From NCBI GenBank assembly GCA_942493055.1, contig OW818680.1:5084001-5148000 (forward strand): a stretch of DNA of 64,000 nucleotides, given 5' to 3'. The notes under the pieces were generated by a model. It saw only the letters and a list, made by a program, of their open reading frames with translations, was not told the DNA's origin and did no database searches. A program made the translations under genes and the position numbers. Position 1 is the stretch's first letter; the number at the start of each line of letters is the position of its first letter. This DNA comes from CAIZQW01 sp942493055 (lineage in GTDB: Bacteria > Verrucomicrobiota > Kiritimatiellia > RFP12 > UBA1067). Positions 16,947-26,614 of this stretch are shown one piece after another.

Positions 16947-19900
16947 ATGAAAAAATATCTGAAGAGCATTTTCTGCGTGATCGGTTTTCTGCTGATGGCC
17001 GGCAGCGCTATGGCGACTCGAAAGGCGGCTGATTCTGGGGTGCCGGATCTCACCCGGGGCGGCAAACCGGACAATGAACATCGCTGGACGCTGGGTGCCA
17101 CTGGCGCGCGCGGCTGGGTTTGGAGCCGAAATATCGGAGGCGGGATACAAAGTGATGACGCACGCCAGATTCTGATCACCGAGGTGGTCAAGGGTTCCCC
17201 CGCCGACAGTGTGCTGAAGAAAGGCGACGTGGTGACGGGAGTTGACGGGCAGCCCTTCGGCAATGACGCCCGCCGTCTCTTTGCGCAGGCGGTTACGGAG
17301 GCCGAAAAGGAGTCTAACGGCGGCGTGCTCAAGCTGGTCCGCTGGCGTGCAGGCAAGACGGAGAACGTCGAGTTGAAGGTGCACGTGCTCGGGACGTATG
17401 CGCCGACCGCGCCCTACGGCTGCGACAAATCCAAGCGGATCTTTGAGCAGGGCTGCGCCGCCATTGCCAAACGTGGGTTCAAGGACGAGAACGGCGACGT
17501 GCAGATCAGCATCGAAAACGATATGAATGCGCTGGCTTTGCTGGCGCTGGTCGCATCGGGTCGCGAGGAATACCGGCCGCTCGTGGCTGAATACGCGCAG
17601 AAGGTGTCAGCATTCAAACCCGATCTTAATGGGCTTCCGACGTGGGAATACGCCTACAACACGCTTTTTCTGGCAGAGTATGCTTTGGCCACTCAGGACG
17701 CGGCAGTGCTGGCTGGACTGCAGCGACTCTCGCTGGACATCGCACGCGGGATAAGCGGTGTCGGCACATGGGGCCATGGCTTTGTCCAGCCGAGCGGCAA
17801 TCTGGGCGGTTATGGCTGCATGAATCAGCCTGGGATCACGCTCACCCTGGCCATGGCGCTGGCGCGCGAGGCCGGGGTGAAGGAACCTGAGCTGAACAGG
17901 GCGATCGCCAAGGCCAGCGGTTTCCTCCGCCAATGGGTCAACAGGGGAGCGATCCCTTACGGCGATCACGAACCGTGGCCCTGGCATGACGACAACGGCA
18001 AGTGTTCAGATGCCGCGGTGCTCTTCGACCTGCTCGGCGACCGGGAAGCTGCCTCGTTCTACTCACGCATGGGCACTGCCGCCTACGCGGAGCGGGAAAG
18101 CGGACACTGCGGAAACTTCTTCAACATTCTCTGGGCGCTGCCGGGCGTCTCCCGTTGCGGACCGGCTGCCACGGCTGCGTATTTCAAGGAGACCTCCTGG
18201 TATTACGACCTGGCACGCGGCTGGGATGGACGTGTGGATTTTGTGGGCTTCCCCGGCGAGGACTCCTTCAACGGGTGGGATTGCACGGGCGCCTATCTGC
18301 TGGGCTATGCCCTTCCGCTCAAGAGCCTCTATCTCACGGGCCGCAAGCCGGGCGCGGCTGTGGTGCTCTCGCACGCTGAGGTGGCTGAGACGATTGAAGC
18401 CGGGCGCGGCTTCACCTTCCAGAACGCGGAGAGCAAGGCGTGGTATGCAGGCCGGAAGAGCGATGCCTTGCTGGCCGGGCTGTCCAGTTGGTCGCCGGCG
18501 GTCCGCCTTCGCTCGTCGCAGGCGCTGGGCCGTCGCGAGGGAAACTTCCTGTCTCATATCCTCAAACTGCTCGGCAGCAGTGACCGGAACAGCCGTTATG
18601 GCGCATGTGAGGCACTTGCTAGCCTCGGCCCCAAGGCTGACTCCGCGGCTCCGCAGGTGCGTGCGCTGCTGAATGACAAGGATCCGTGGCTGAGGATGCT
18701 GGCCGCACGGACATTGCCGTGTATGGGGCCGGAGGTTCGCAAGGCGGAGGTTTCCGGCCTGCTTCGGGCGGCGGCGCTTAAGGACCCCGCGGACCCGCGT
18801 CAGCGCCTCGTGGGCGAGGTGGCGAAAGCCTTGTTCGCGCCCATGCCAGGAACCGACGAGCCAACGCCCATCCTGTCGGAATCACTCGACGGCGTGGACC
18901 GGACGTTGCTGCATGCCGCACTCAAAGAGGTGCTCTCCAATGAAGACGGACTCATCCGTGGCCTGGCTGCGAAAATTTACCCGATGCTTTCTGCCGAGGA
19001 TGTCAAGGTGCTTCTCCCCGAGATTGTGGCAGCGACCCGCAAGAATGCGCCGAGCGGAGAGATGTTCCGCATGGACATCCGCTGGGCGGGATTGGAGTTG
19101 CTGGCGCGCTTCAGGATCCGTGAAGGGATGGGGATCTGCGTGGACATGATGAACGAGTTTGAGTGGGGCTGCGAGCAGGCCCCATGCCTTCAACCGCTGA
19201 AGAAGTATGGCGGGGCCGCGAAAGAGTTAATCCCGCGCCTTCGGCAAACTATGGTCGCGATGCGCGAGGGCTATGCTGCAAACCAGTGGAACGACAGGCT
19301 GAAGCCTGACACCCAGGCCATTAACAAGCTGATCAAGGACATCGAGGCCGACAAGAATCCGGCACCCGTTTTGAGTGTCGAGAAGTTCATTGGTACGTCC
19401 GTCGCCCCTAAAGCGGGAACAAAGAATGGGGCAACTCAAACGGCGAGCATGATCGGTAACGGGACTGTTAAAGTTTTTATTCTGGCCGGGCAGTCAAATA
19501 TGGAAGGGCACGCAGGTGTGCAAACGCTCGATCAGTTGGGTAAGCACCCGACGCATCGACATCTGCTGAAGAAAATCAAGAATGCCGACGCCTCCTTCGT
19601 CGTACGAGACGATGTGTTTGTCTCTTATAAAAAAGAAGACGAACAGATCAAGCGTCCGTTGTCGGTGGGCATGGGCGCATCAGGGGAGGGATGGTTCGGG
19701 CCGGAACTGATGTTTGGCATTGAGATGGGCGATCACTTTAACGAGCCCGTTCTGCTGATCAAGACCTGCTGGGGCGGGCATAGCTTGTATGGAAATTTCC
19801 GTCCGCCCAGTGCTGGTAAACCCGCCTATAAGAGCGACTGCCCGCCTGAGGAGATCGGCGCGTCGTATCACAAGATGGTCAAAGAGGTGCGTGAATGCTT

Positions 19901-20540
19901 GGCTGCTTTCGAGACGGATTTTCCGCAGCTCAAGGGATTGAAGCCTGAGCTCAGCGGCTTTGTCTGGTTTCAGGGCTGGAACGATATGTGCGCTGAAGAT
20001 AAAATCAAGTCGCAGGTGTACGACGAGTATTGTCAGAATTTTGTTCATCTTGTTCAGGATCTGCGCGCAGAATTCAAGATTCCTAACTTGCCGGTCGTCA
20101 TAGGGGAACTGGGTGTCAACGGTAAAAATGGCGACGAAAACATGATGGTTTTCAGGGCCGCTCAGGCAAAGATCGCGAGGCGCCCAGAATTAAAAGGCAC
20201 GTTAGGTTATGTGCGAACCGCGCCCTTCTGGTATTCTGAATTGGATGAACAGGCTGCGAAGGTGGAGGCCGAAGAGGCGCGGGTGAGAAACTCTGTGGAG
20301 CCACGGATCATAAAGAAGATGAAAGGCAAGCCAGAGAGTAAGAACCCCGATAAGATGGACGAACTGATTAACGAGGCCGTGGAGAACGCCAAGGAAAAGG
20401 ACGCCAGTTACCTGAAGGTTAAAAAGGAGGCGGACAAGCACATCTGCCACTGGGGCTGTCACTATTATGGTAGCGCAAGAGTTTACTGCATGGTGGGCTA
20501 CAGCCTGGCCGAGGCAATGAAGCCGTTGTTAAAACAGTGA
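16947..20540 (+). CDS. PDZ/DUF6288/HEAT protein fused to a C-terminal SASA-type carbohydrate esterase
   Basis: A 1,197-aa exported protein (signal peptide ends near GSAMA). Domains in order: a PDZ-like domain at ~50-150 (ITEVVKGSPADSVLKKGDVV); an all-helical region at ~155-475 with IPYGDHEPWP and DDNGK motifs, which I recall as the DUF6288 family; HEAT-like repeats at ~500-800; and from ~840 a SASA/CE6-type SGNH esterase. The esterase shows GQSNMEG with the nucleophile Ser850, then KTCWGGHSL, FVWFQGWND and a C-terminal HYYGSARVY with the likely catalytic His. SASA enzymes remove acetyl groups from sialic acids or xylan. The fusion suggests an esterase docked on a scaffold. The gene at 47496 is a paralogue without the esterase. 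The sulfatase starts 15 bp downstream, so the two are probably co-transcribed. Confidence 0.82.
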   Translation: MKKYLKSIFCVIGFLLMAGSAMATRKAADSGVPDLTRGGKPDNEHRWTLGATGARGWVWSRNIGGGIQSDDARQILITEVVKGSPADSVLKKGDVVTGVDGQPFGNDARRLFAQAVTEAEKESNGGVLKLVRWRAGKTENVELKVHVLGTYAPTAPYGCDKSKRIFEQGCAAIAKRGFKDENGDVQISIENDMNALALLALVASGREEYRPLVAEYAQKVSAFKPDLNGLPTWEYAYNTLFLAEYALATQDAAVLAGLQRLSLDIARGISGVGTWGHGFVQPSGNLGGYGCMNQPGITLTLAMALAREAGVKEPELNRAIAKASGFLRQWVNRGAIPYGDHEPWPWHDDNGKCSDAAVLFDLLGDREAASFYSRMGTAAYAERESGHCGNFFNILWALPGVSRCGPAATAAYFKETSWYYDLARGWDGRVDFVGFPGEDSFNGWDCTGAYLLGYALPLKSLYLTGRKPGAAVVLSHAEVAETIEAGRGFTFQNAESKAWYAGRKSDALLAGLSSWSPAVRLRSSQALGRREGNFLSHILKLLGSSDRNSRYGACEALASLGPKADSAAPQVRALLNDKDPWLRMLAARTLPCMGPEVRKAEVSGLLRAAALKDPADPRQRLVGEVAKALFAPMPGTDEPTPILSESLDGVDRTLLHAALKEVLSNEDGLIRGLAAKIYPMLSAEDVKVLLPEIVAATRKNAPSGEMFRMDIRWAGLELLARFRIREGMGICVDMMNEFEWGCEQAPCLQPLKKYGGAAKELIPRLRQTMVAMREGYAANQWNDRLKPDTQAINKLIKDIEADKNPAPVLSVEKFIGTSVAPKAGTKNGATQTASMIGNGTVKVFILAGQSNMEGHAGVQTLDQLGKHPTHRHLLKKIKNADASFVVRDDVFVSYKKEDEQIKRPLSVGMGASGEGWFGPELMFGIEMGDHFNEPVLLIKTCWGGHSLYGNFRPPSAGKPAYKSDCPPEEIGASYHKMVKEVRECLAAFETDFPQLKGLKPELSGFVWFQGWNDMCAEDKIKSQVYDEYCQNFVHLVQDLRAEFKIPNLPVVIGELGVNGKNGDENMMVFRAAQAKIARRPELKGTLGYVRTAPFWYSELDEQAAKVEAEEARVRNSVEPRIIKKMKGKPESKNPDKMDELINEAVENAKEKDASYLKVKKEADKHICHWGCHYYGSARVYCMVGYSLAEAMKPLLKQ

Positions 20541-20555
20541 AGGGAAAATTAGAAT

Positions 20556-22172
20556 ATGAGAATGTTGGGGAAACAGGATATCGGCTCAGTGACTTATTAC
20601 AGCATTCCAACGTTCCGACATTCCATTACTCCAGTTTTGCTACTCGTGCTTTTCGGGGTGGCGACATCAGTGGTTGCCGCGACCGCCGGTGTTCAGCCTC
20701 CGCTTCCTAACATCGTCTTCATTCTGGCGGATGACCTGGGATATGGTGACGTGGGCTGCTACAACCCAGAGGCGAAGGCGCCCACACCGAATATCGACCG
20801 GCTCGCGAAGGAGGGGCTCCTGTTTACAGATGCCCACAGCCCCTCGACGGTCTGCACACCGACGCGCTACAGCATCCTGACCGGGCGCATGGCCTTCCGC
20901 ACCGGCATGGCGAGCGTCTTCTCCGGAGTCACGGGCCCCTGCCTCATCGAGCAGGGGCGACTCACCTTGCCAAGCATGCTCCGCGCGAAAGGGTACACCA
21001 CCGCGTTGTTCGGCAAATGGCATATCGGCATGACCTTCTACGACAAAGAGGGAAACATCATTCGTAACGGCGGCATCGAAGGCGTGAAACGCATCGATTA
21101 TTCCCGTGCTATACCGGATGCTCCGATTCACCGCGGGTTCGACCAGTTTTTTGGCACGGTCTGTTGTCCGACCACCGACTTTCTGTATGCCTTTGTCGAT
21201 GGCGACCGGATACCCGTCCCACCCACAGGGATGATCGACAAGGCAACACTGGGTCTTCCCACGCATGTCTATTCGCATGATTGCCGGGCGGGCCTGATCG
21301 CGCCGGACTTCAACATGGAGGAGGTCGATATGATCTTCCTCGACAAGAGCGAGCGCTTCCTCGAGCAACAGGTGAAGGAGAAACCCGGCAAGCCCTTCTT
21401 CCTCTTCCACTCCTGCCAGGCGGTACATCAGCCGTCGTTTCCAGGCAAGGACTTCAAAGGAAAAACCAAGGCTGGCCCGCATGGCGATTTCATCTTTGAA
21501 TTCGACGCCATCGTCGGACGGCTGCTCAACAAGCTCCAGCAACTCGGCGTGGCGGATAACACGCTGGTGATCATCTCCAGCGACAATGGCCCCGAGATCG
21601 ACGCCGTCGTCAACATGCGCAAAGATTACGGCCACGACGGCGCGCGTCCGTGGCGCGGCATCAAGCGGGACAACTGGGAGGGCGGTCACCGGGTTCCGTT
21701 GCTCGCGCGCTGGCCGGGCCGGATCAAGCCCGGCACCCGGACGGAGCAGACGGTCTGTCTGACGGACGTGATGGCCACCTGCGCGGCGATTGTCGGCGCC
21801 TCCTTGCCGGACAACGCGGCCGAGGACAGTTTCAACCTGCTTCCTGTGCTGCTCGGTACGGATGAAGGCAAACCGATCCGCGAATTCACGCTTCATCAGA
21901 CGATTTCGCTGGCCCTTGCCATCCGCGAAGGGAAGTGGAAATATCTCGACCACACAGGCTCTGGCGGTAACCGGTATGACAAGCCGGCCTTGGCTCCCTT
22001 TGCCCTTGTGGAAAAAGCGATGGACGCGCCTGGCCAGCTCTATGATCTCGAGAAGGATCCAGGCGAGACTGACAACCTCTACTTCAAGCACCCCGCAATA
22101 GTCACCCGCCTGAAAGCCAAGCTGGATCAGGCAAAGGCATCAGGCCGCAGCACTTCGTCTCAAACTGATTAA
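20556..22172 (+). CDS. Secreted sulfatase (formylglycine-dependent, S1 family)
   Basis: A 538-aa type I sulfatase. The N-terminal metal-binding block is IVFILADDLGYGDVG. The modification motif CTPTR starts at Cys100, which must be oxidised to formylglycine by an FGE or anSME enzyme not in this window. The LFGKWHIG block and the later SSDNGPE metal-binding block are intact. It should remove sulfate esters from a glycan, matching the fucosidase and esterase nearby. The N terminus is odd: residues ~16-26 are encoded by an octamer repeat (20603-20634) in front of the hydrophobic core TPVLLLVLFGVATSVVA. SD AGGGAAAA lies at 20541. The stop codon lies inside another repeat (22167-22201). Confidence 0.92.
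   Translation: MRMLGKQDIGSVTYYSIPTFRHSITPVLLLVLFGVATSVVAATAGVQPPLPNIVFILADDLGYGDVGCYNPEAKAPTPNIDRLAKEGLLFTDAHSPSTVCTPTRYSILTGRMAFRTGMASVFSGVTGPCLIEQGRLTLPSMLRAKGYTTALFGKWHIGMTFYDKEGNIIRNGGIEGVKRIDYSRAIPDAPIHRGFDQFFGTVCCPTTDFLYAFVDGDRIPVPPTGMIDKATLGLPTHVYSHDCRAGLIAPDFNMEEVDMIFLDKSERFLEQQVKEKPGKPFFLFHSCQAVHQPSFPGKDFKGKTKAGPHGDFIFEFDAIVGRLLNKLQQLGVADNTLVIISSDNGPEIDAVVNMRKDYGHDGARPWRGIKRDNWEGGHRVPLLARWPGRIKPGTRTEQTVCLTDVMATCAAIVGASLPDNAAEDSFNLLPVLLGTDEGKPIREFTLHQTISLALAIREGKWKYLDHTGSGGNRYDKPALAPFALVEKAMDAPGQLYDLEKDPGETDNLYFKHPAIVTRLKAKLDQAKASGRSTSSQTD
20603..20634 (+). repeat. CATTCNNN octamer array inside the sulfatase signal-peptide region
   Basis: Four adjacent 8-bp units (CATTCCAA, CGTTCCGA, CATTCCAT, TACTCCAG) lie in frame and encode part of the region before the hydrophobic core. 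The same octamer family recurs at 55234-55273. Confidence 0.65.
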
Positions 22173-22201
22173 GTAATGAGATTAAGTAAAGAGATTAAGA
22201 T
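22167..22201 (+). repeat. 13-bp tandem repeat across the sulfatase stop codon
   Basis: GATTAAGTAATGA, GATTAAGTAAAGA and a partial third GATTAAGATT follow each other without gaps. The first unit contains the sulfatase stop codon (TAA at 22170-22172). Confidence 0.65.
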
Positions 22202-22228
22202 TGGGATCTTCCACTAACGCACATCCCG

Positions 22229-22252
22229 GTTTTGTCACCTGTTTTGTCACCT
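22229..22252 (+). repeat. Perfect 12-bp direct duplication
   Basis: GTTTTGTCACCT occurs twice back to back, 11 bp before the candidate -35 box at 22263. It might be an operator or simply another tandem duplication. Confidence 0.5.
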
Positions 22253-22262
22253 ATTAGGCTCG

Positions 22263-22291
22263 TTGCCTTTTGATGCCGTATCTGTCATAAT
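22263..22291 (+). promoter_or_regulatory. Candidate sigma-70 promoter for the TPR/ExbBD gene run
   Basis: TTGCCT (22263-22268) and CATAAT (22286-22291) are separated by 17 bp. Both are close to the -35 and -10 consensus, in an AT-rich stretch about 70-85 bp upstream of the first TPR gene. This is the best promoter-like match noticed in the window; it was found by eye and is not scored. Confidence 0.5.
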
Positions 22292-22361
22292 TAAATAAAT
22301 TACGGGTTGGCTGAGTCGATCTGCAACACGAGGGGGCAGATAGTGACGGGGGACTGACCGG

Positions 22362-24155
22362 ATGGAGAGCTTTTTAATGATGGGACTTTTTTCAAATGGC
22401 GCGCGGATCCTGGCGCTTATTTTTTTATGCGGATCACTGGCACAGGCTGCTCGCCCGGCGGGGCGTGGGGGACAAGCGAAGGCGCAGGCGGGGTATAAGG
22501 CCGGCCAGGAAATCGTCTACCCAGGGGAGTCGTTTTCCAAGCTGGACACGTTTGAGGGTCTGAATCTTGAAGATGCAGACAAACTCTACATCAAGAAGGA
22601 TTACAAAGGCGCTTATGCAGCCTATAAAGCCTACTCGTTCGAGTTTGCAAAGAGCAAGGCGCTTCCTTATGTCCTGCTGAGAATGGGGCGCTGCCTGCAT
22701 CTGCTTGACAAACGCAATGAGGCGATCAAGGCCTATCAGGATGTGGTTGACTATTTTCCGGACGAGGTCCTCTATGCCGCTGCGGCGCTTTTCTACATCG
22801 GTGAATGCCATGGCCAGAATGGGGATGACAACAAGAAGCTAGCTGTGTGGGCGCGTCTGGTGAAGGATGATGACTATGTCGGCCAGCCAAACTCCGGTAC
22901 TGCGCTGGCCTACCTGGGCAGCGCCATGGAAAAACTCGGGAAGTTTGAAGAGGCGACGGAGTATCGCTGGCGCACGGCGGTTGCCTTTCTGCAGAGCAAT
23001 CAAGAGGCCGCCCAGGTGGCCCGTCGCGCGGTGATCACTCACTATGTGACACGCAGTCCCAACCATGAGAAGCTCAAGGATTTTTATATCGCGGCGAGCG
23101 GGTTCGAGGGGCGAGGTCAGAAAACAGATGCACCGCAGGATGATGAGCGCTACTGGCGTGTTGTCCTGAGCGCGGCCTTGGAGATGAACGGAACAGCCGA
23201 GGAAAAGGAGACCGTCTGCAGGTACTGGAGCGCAAAGCTGGGTGACCGCTTCGCTGACAACGACACCTTGCGCAAGTCCTGGTTTGATGTGTTGCTGGTG
23301 CATGAGAAGGACCGCGCCGCATGGGCTACGCGTCTGGATAAGCAGTTCGCGCAGCAGCCTGCCACCATCGACCGTGTGCTCCAGTGGTGCGAGTTCTACG
23401 GGAACGACACCAAACTTCGCTCGGCGTTCTTTGCTAAGCAGAGCAAGCCGCTCATGGCGGGGCTGAAGCTGCCTGAGAAAATGGATCTGCTGGAACGTCT
23501 CCGGCGTCTGCGCATGGACGACGAAGCGCAGGCGACGATGCGGGCGATGAGCACCCAGGGCATGAGCGATGAGGAGATCAGAGCCTTTGCTTTCTTTGCG
23601 GCGAACTACCAGCAGGAAGAGGAGGTGCTCCGTTTATTGGCCCGCATGAAGGACGCCCTCGCAGCCACAAAGGCGCGTTTTGATTATTATTTTGCCCGCA
23701 CGCACAAGAACCGGCCTTTCCAGGAGAAGGCGCTGGCGGAGATCCCGGCGCTGAAGAAGGATCCCAAATATGCAGGACAGGGGTTAGTCTGGTCCGAAGC
23801 CGAGCTCTTGCGCGGCTTGGGTCGATACGAAGAGGCGATCAAGGCCTACCAGACGGCTAACAAGCAACCTGATTCAACCTTTGCGGTCACCGACTGCCTC
23901 GTGGCGCTCAAAAGGTACGGCGAGGCGATCACGAATGTGCAGGGGCTCGAATCAATCGGCGGCGCAGTGGCTGCGCAGGCCTGTCTGAAAGCGGCAGATG
24001 TTTACCGGGCCAGCGACGACAAGGCCAAAGAGGTGGATCAGTTGCGCCTGGTCCTTCGCCGTTACCCGAAGAGTGGCGAATCGAGTGCCGCGCACCAGCG
24101 CCTGGAAAACTATGGCGTGAAGATCATGGGGGGCGAGGCCAAGGCTGAGGAGTAG
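22362..24155 (+). CDS. Exported TPR protein
   Basis: A 597-aa protein with a signal peptide ending near LAQAA and no enzyme motif. Tetratricopeptide-like helix pairs are visible at ~60-170 (DADKLYIKKDYKGAYAAYKAY, then MGRCLHLLDKRNEAIKAYQDV) and at ~475-590 (LLRGLGRYEEAIKAYQTANK, LVLRRYPKSGESSAAHQRLE). The closing repeats resemble the periplasmic TPR proteins YbgF/CpoB and BamD. An alternative start at 22377 has better SD spacing (GGAGAG at 22364). It is the first gene after the candidate promoter and heads the long co-directional run ending at 51539, so it is probably a partner of the ExbB/ExbD system. Function is inferred only from context. Confidence 0.75.
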   Translation: MESFLMMGLFSNGARILALIFLCGSLAQAARPAGRGGQAKAQAGYKAGQEIVYPGESFSKLDTFEGLNLEDADKLYIKKDYKGAYAAYKAYSFEFAKSKALPYVLLRMGRCLHLLDKRNEAIKAYQDVVDYFPDEVLYAAAALFYIGECHGQNGDDNKKLAVWARLVKDDDYVGQPNSGTALAYLGSAMEKLGKFEEATEYRWRTAVAFLQSNQEAAQVARRAVITHYVTRSPNHEKLKDFYIAASGFEGRGQKTDAPQDDERYWRVVLSAALEMNGTAEEKETVCRYWSAKLGDRFADNDTLRKSWFDVLLVHEKDRAAWATRLDKQFAQQPATIDRVLQWCEFYGNDTKLRSAFFAKQSKPLMAGLKLPEKMDLLERLRRLRMDDEAQATMRAMSTQGMSDEEIRAFAFFAANYQQEEEVLRLLARMKDALAATKARFDYYFARTHKNRPFQEKALAEIPALKKDPKYAGQGLVWSEAELLRGLGRYEEAIKAYQTANKQPDSTFAVTDCLVALKRYGEAITNVQGLESIGGAVAAQACLKAADVYRASDDKAKEVDQLRLVLRRYPKSGESSAAHQRLENYGVKIMGGEAKAEE

Positions 24156-24173
24156 GGGCGGGGAGAGGGAGAA

Positions 24174-24250
24174 GTGCTAAAGTTCTAAAGTGCTAAAGTG
24201 CTAAAGTTCTAAAGTGCTAAAGTTGGGGCAGTAGCAGTTGGCAGTGGACA
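24174..24250 (+). repeat. GTKCTAAA octamer array followed by GGCAGT heptamers
   Basis: Six uninterrupted 8-bp units (GTGCTAAA or GTTCTAAA) occupy 24174-24221. They are followed by GGGCAGT, AGCAGT, TGGCAGT and GGACAG (24226-24250). The array fills most of the 107-bp gap before the next TPR gene. The octamer recurs at 43926-43981. Confidence 0.8.
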
Positions 24251-24262
24251 GAGAAGAGGATA

Positions 24263-26614
24263 ATGAGTATGAACGATTTAGGCAAGGTTGGATTCCGGAG
24301 CATGCTGTTGTTGGGCGCTTTGCTTTTCTGGATCCCCTGTGCGTTGGGGGCGGAGAAGAAGAATAAAAAGGCTGCTCCACCCAGCGTAATCACCGAAAAA
24401 GAGGCTGAAAAGGCAGTCGAGCGCTCAAGACTTTCTGCTGATGTGGATCGGCAGGCAAAGCTCCTGTTTGAGAAGGCCATGGAACTGATGGAGTATAAGC
24501 AATATGAGCGCGGCTTGGCCATGCTCAATGCGATAGTCCGAGATAATCAGGGCAACATTCTGGCGCACAGAGCCAATATGGCCATGGGAAAGCATTTTCT
24601 CAGTCAGAATAAACCGAAAGAGGCTCTCAATTATTTCCTGCTTCTCACGCGCGTCCTGGCTCCGCTTCCGGGTGAGAAACCGGCAGAGGAGATCACGGAA
24701 CTCTATCATGAAGCGCTCTTTCAAGCGGGGTTTAGTCAATATCAGGCCGGCCAGTATGGCGCCGCGTTTCCCTTGTTGCGCCAACTCACCGAGGTGGCAG
24801 GAAAGAGTAAGTGGGCGAATATGGCTTACTTCTATATCGGCATGAGCCACTATAATTTGAAGAACTGGAATAAGGCGATTGATTCGCTCTCCCTGGTCGG
24901 CACCGAGGTCGAGGACTCCGGCGAGCAACTGGGCCGCATTGAGATTGGCCAGCGGTTCTATGCGAAGATCTCGGACGCTGACGTGCCGGTGCTGCGCAAG
25001 CTTGGCCAGCCCGTCAAGGCTGAGGTCAAGGTGAGCAATGGCGATATCGAAATTTTGGAAGGTGTGCCCGTAGCCGGCAAAAAAGATGAGCTCTTGATTT
25101 CTGCCCCGACCGTGATTGGCTTGGCCAAGCCGAACGACGGGGTGATTCAAGTGGTGGGCGGCAACACGTTGACCGTGACCTACTTGGATGACAGTACGAT
25201 GGATGGAAAGAAGGGGGTTCCTCGGAGTGGTACGGTGCGGGCTGTCAGCACAGGGACCATCGGATTCTTCCTGGGGGATTACGCGACACCCGCCTATATC
25301 GCCTTTCCAGGTCAGCCCCAAGCGCTTGTTTTAAAGGATGCCGATCTCGACAGCTCCCCTGCCGCAGAGCAGGTGCAGGTCGTTGTGAAATCGCTCCAGA
25401 AAATCAAGGCCGAAGAGGCGTCCACGGATGCGGCGGCTGCCATTGATATCTTTGCGGTGAAGGATGATGAGAAGGACCAGTGGAAAGAACGCGACCGGAT
25501 CACCCTGACCCTGACGGAACAGGGCGAAGGTGCGGACATCCGGAGCGGAAGCTTTGCTGGTAAGATAAAGCTTGCGCCGCTCTCCACAAACGCCAACATC
25601 TCGGCGACGGACGATGTGCTGCATTGTGATGAGCTGGATGAACTCTCGGTCTCTTACACGGATAAGGTTCACATCTATGGCGAGGATCCCCGTGAGAGCG
25701 TTACGCGCATTAAAGTTTCCGGCTCTGTCAATGCAGGCGTGACGGCAGATCAGTTTGTGGTCTTTGAAACGCTGCTCAAGGCGCGTAAGGAGTCGGTTGA
25801 GGCAGAGGCGCTCGTGGGCCTCGGCGCGATTTACAAGGATATGGGCCTTGAGAGCCGTGCGGCCCAGCGTGCGACAGAGGCGCTGCGCAAGGTGGATCCG
25901 ATTATCCTTGATCGGACAAAGCTGCCTGGGGATCTGGTTGAGCGCGCCTTTAAGCTCAAATGGGAAAGCGAACTGTTGCAGGATAATTTTGCGGCTGCTA
26001 CAGCCACCTGTCTCGCGTTTAACCGGCTTTATCCGGAGTCTGTCTTGGCAGACCAGGCGCTGATGACCTTGGGACGTACCCTTGCGCAGAAGGGACAATA
26101 TCAGGATGCGGTGGATGTGTACGGTCGCGTACTCCAGTTGCAGAATCCGATTTCAGCCGCAGAAGCGCAGTTCCGAATTGGCGAAACGTTGCAGAAACAG
26201 GCCGAGACCGCGACAGAGGCCGCTGACGAGACCAACAGTAAATGGGGCAAGGCTGGGCTCAATGCCACGACAGCCCTTCAGAACCGTATGGGTCCCGCCA
26301 TCGCGGCGTACCGTAAGACGTATGAGACCTATCCGGAGAGTTCCTTTGCTGCTGAGGCGTTGGGACGCGTGGTGCGTCATTATGTCGATACTGAGGATTA
26401 TGCCCAAGCTTCCGCACTGCTCGAGAATGTATTTTCGAACTATCCCGACGCAGCTTATCTGGACGAAATGTTGATGCTCTGGGCAAAGGTGGCTTACAAG
26501 ATGGGTGACAGCGAAATGGCCAAGGCCAAACTTCGTCAATTGGTTTTCGACTATCCATCCAGCAAGCACGTAAGTGATGCACAGAAAAAACTCGCGGCAA
26601 TGGAGGCGAAATGA
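24263..26614 (+). CDS. Exported TPR protein with one beta module
   Basis: A 783-aa protein with a signal peptide (ending near CALGA) and a basic stretch KKNKK just after. TPR-like helices occupy ~55-220. A beta-rich middle (~240-500) contains the 'DADLDSSP...TLTEQG...GSFAGKI' type module also found in both giant proteins downstream. The C terminus (~505-783) is TPR again, ending with a YbgF/BamD-like repeat (LVFDYPSSKHVSDAQKKLAAME). The start may be ATG 24269, which is better spaced from AGAGGA than 24263. The stop overlaps the next start (ATGA at 26611), so translation of the giant protein is coupled. It looks like a small relative of the two giants. Confidence 0.75.
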   Translation: MSMNDLGKVGFRSMLLLGALLFWIPCALGAEKKNKKAAPPSVITEKEAEKAVERSRLSADVDRQAKLLFEKAMELMEYKQYERGLAMLNAIVRDNQGNILAHRANMAMGKHFLSQNKPKEALNYFLLLTRVLAPLPGEKPAEEITELYHEALFQAGFSQYQAGQYGAAFPLLRQLTEVAGKSKWANMAYFYIGMSHYNLKNWNKAIDSLSLVGTEVEDSGEQLGRIEIGQRFYAKISDADVPVLRKLGQPVKAEVKVSNGDIEILEGVPVAGKKDELLISAPTVIGLAKPNDGVIQVVGGNTLTVTYLDDSTMDGKKGVPRSGTVRAVSTGTIGFFLGDYATPAYIAFPGQPQALVLKDADLDSSPAAEQVQVVVKSLQKIKAEEASTDAAAAIDIFAVKDDEKDQWKERDRITLTLTEQGEGADIRSGSFAGKIKLAPLSTNANISATDDVLHCDELDELSVSYTDKVHIYGEDPRESVTRIKVSGSVNAGVTADQFVVFETLLKARKESVEAEALVGLGAIYKDMGLESRAAQRATEALRKVDPIILDRTKLPGDLVERAFKLKWESELLQDNFAAATATCLAFNRLYPESVLADQALMTLGRTLAQKGQYQDAVDVYGRVLQLQNPISAAEAQFRIGETLQKQAETATEAADETNSKWGKAGLNATTALQNRMGPAIAAYRKTYETYPESSFAAEALGRVVRHYVDTEDYAQASALLENVFSNYPDAAYLDEMLMLWAKVAYKMGDSEMAKAKLRQLVFDYPSSKHVSDAQKKLAAMEAK

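Noticed and set aside
20667..22091. Long minus-strand frame opposite the sulfatase; similar cases at 47814-49214 and 60489-62168
   Set aside because: All are shadows of genes with recognised domains on the + strand.
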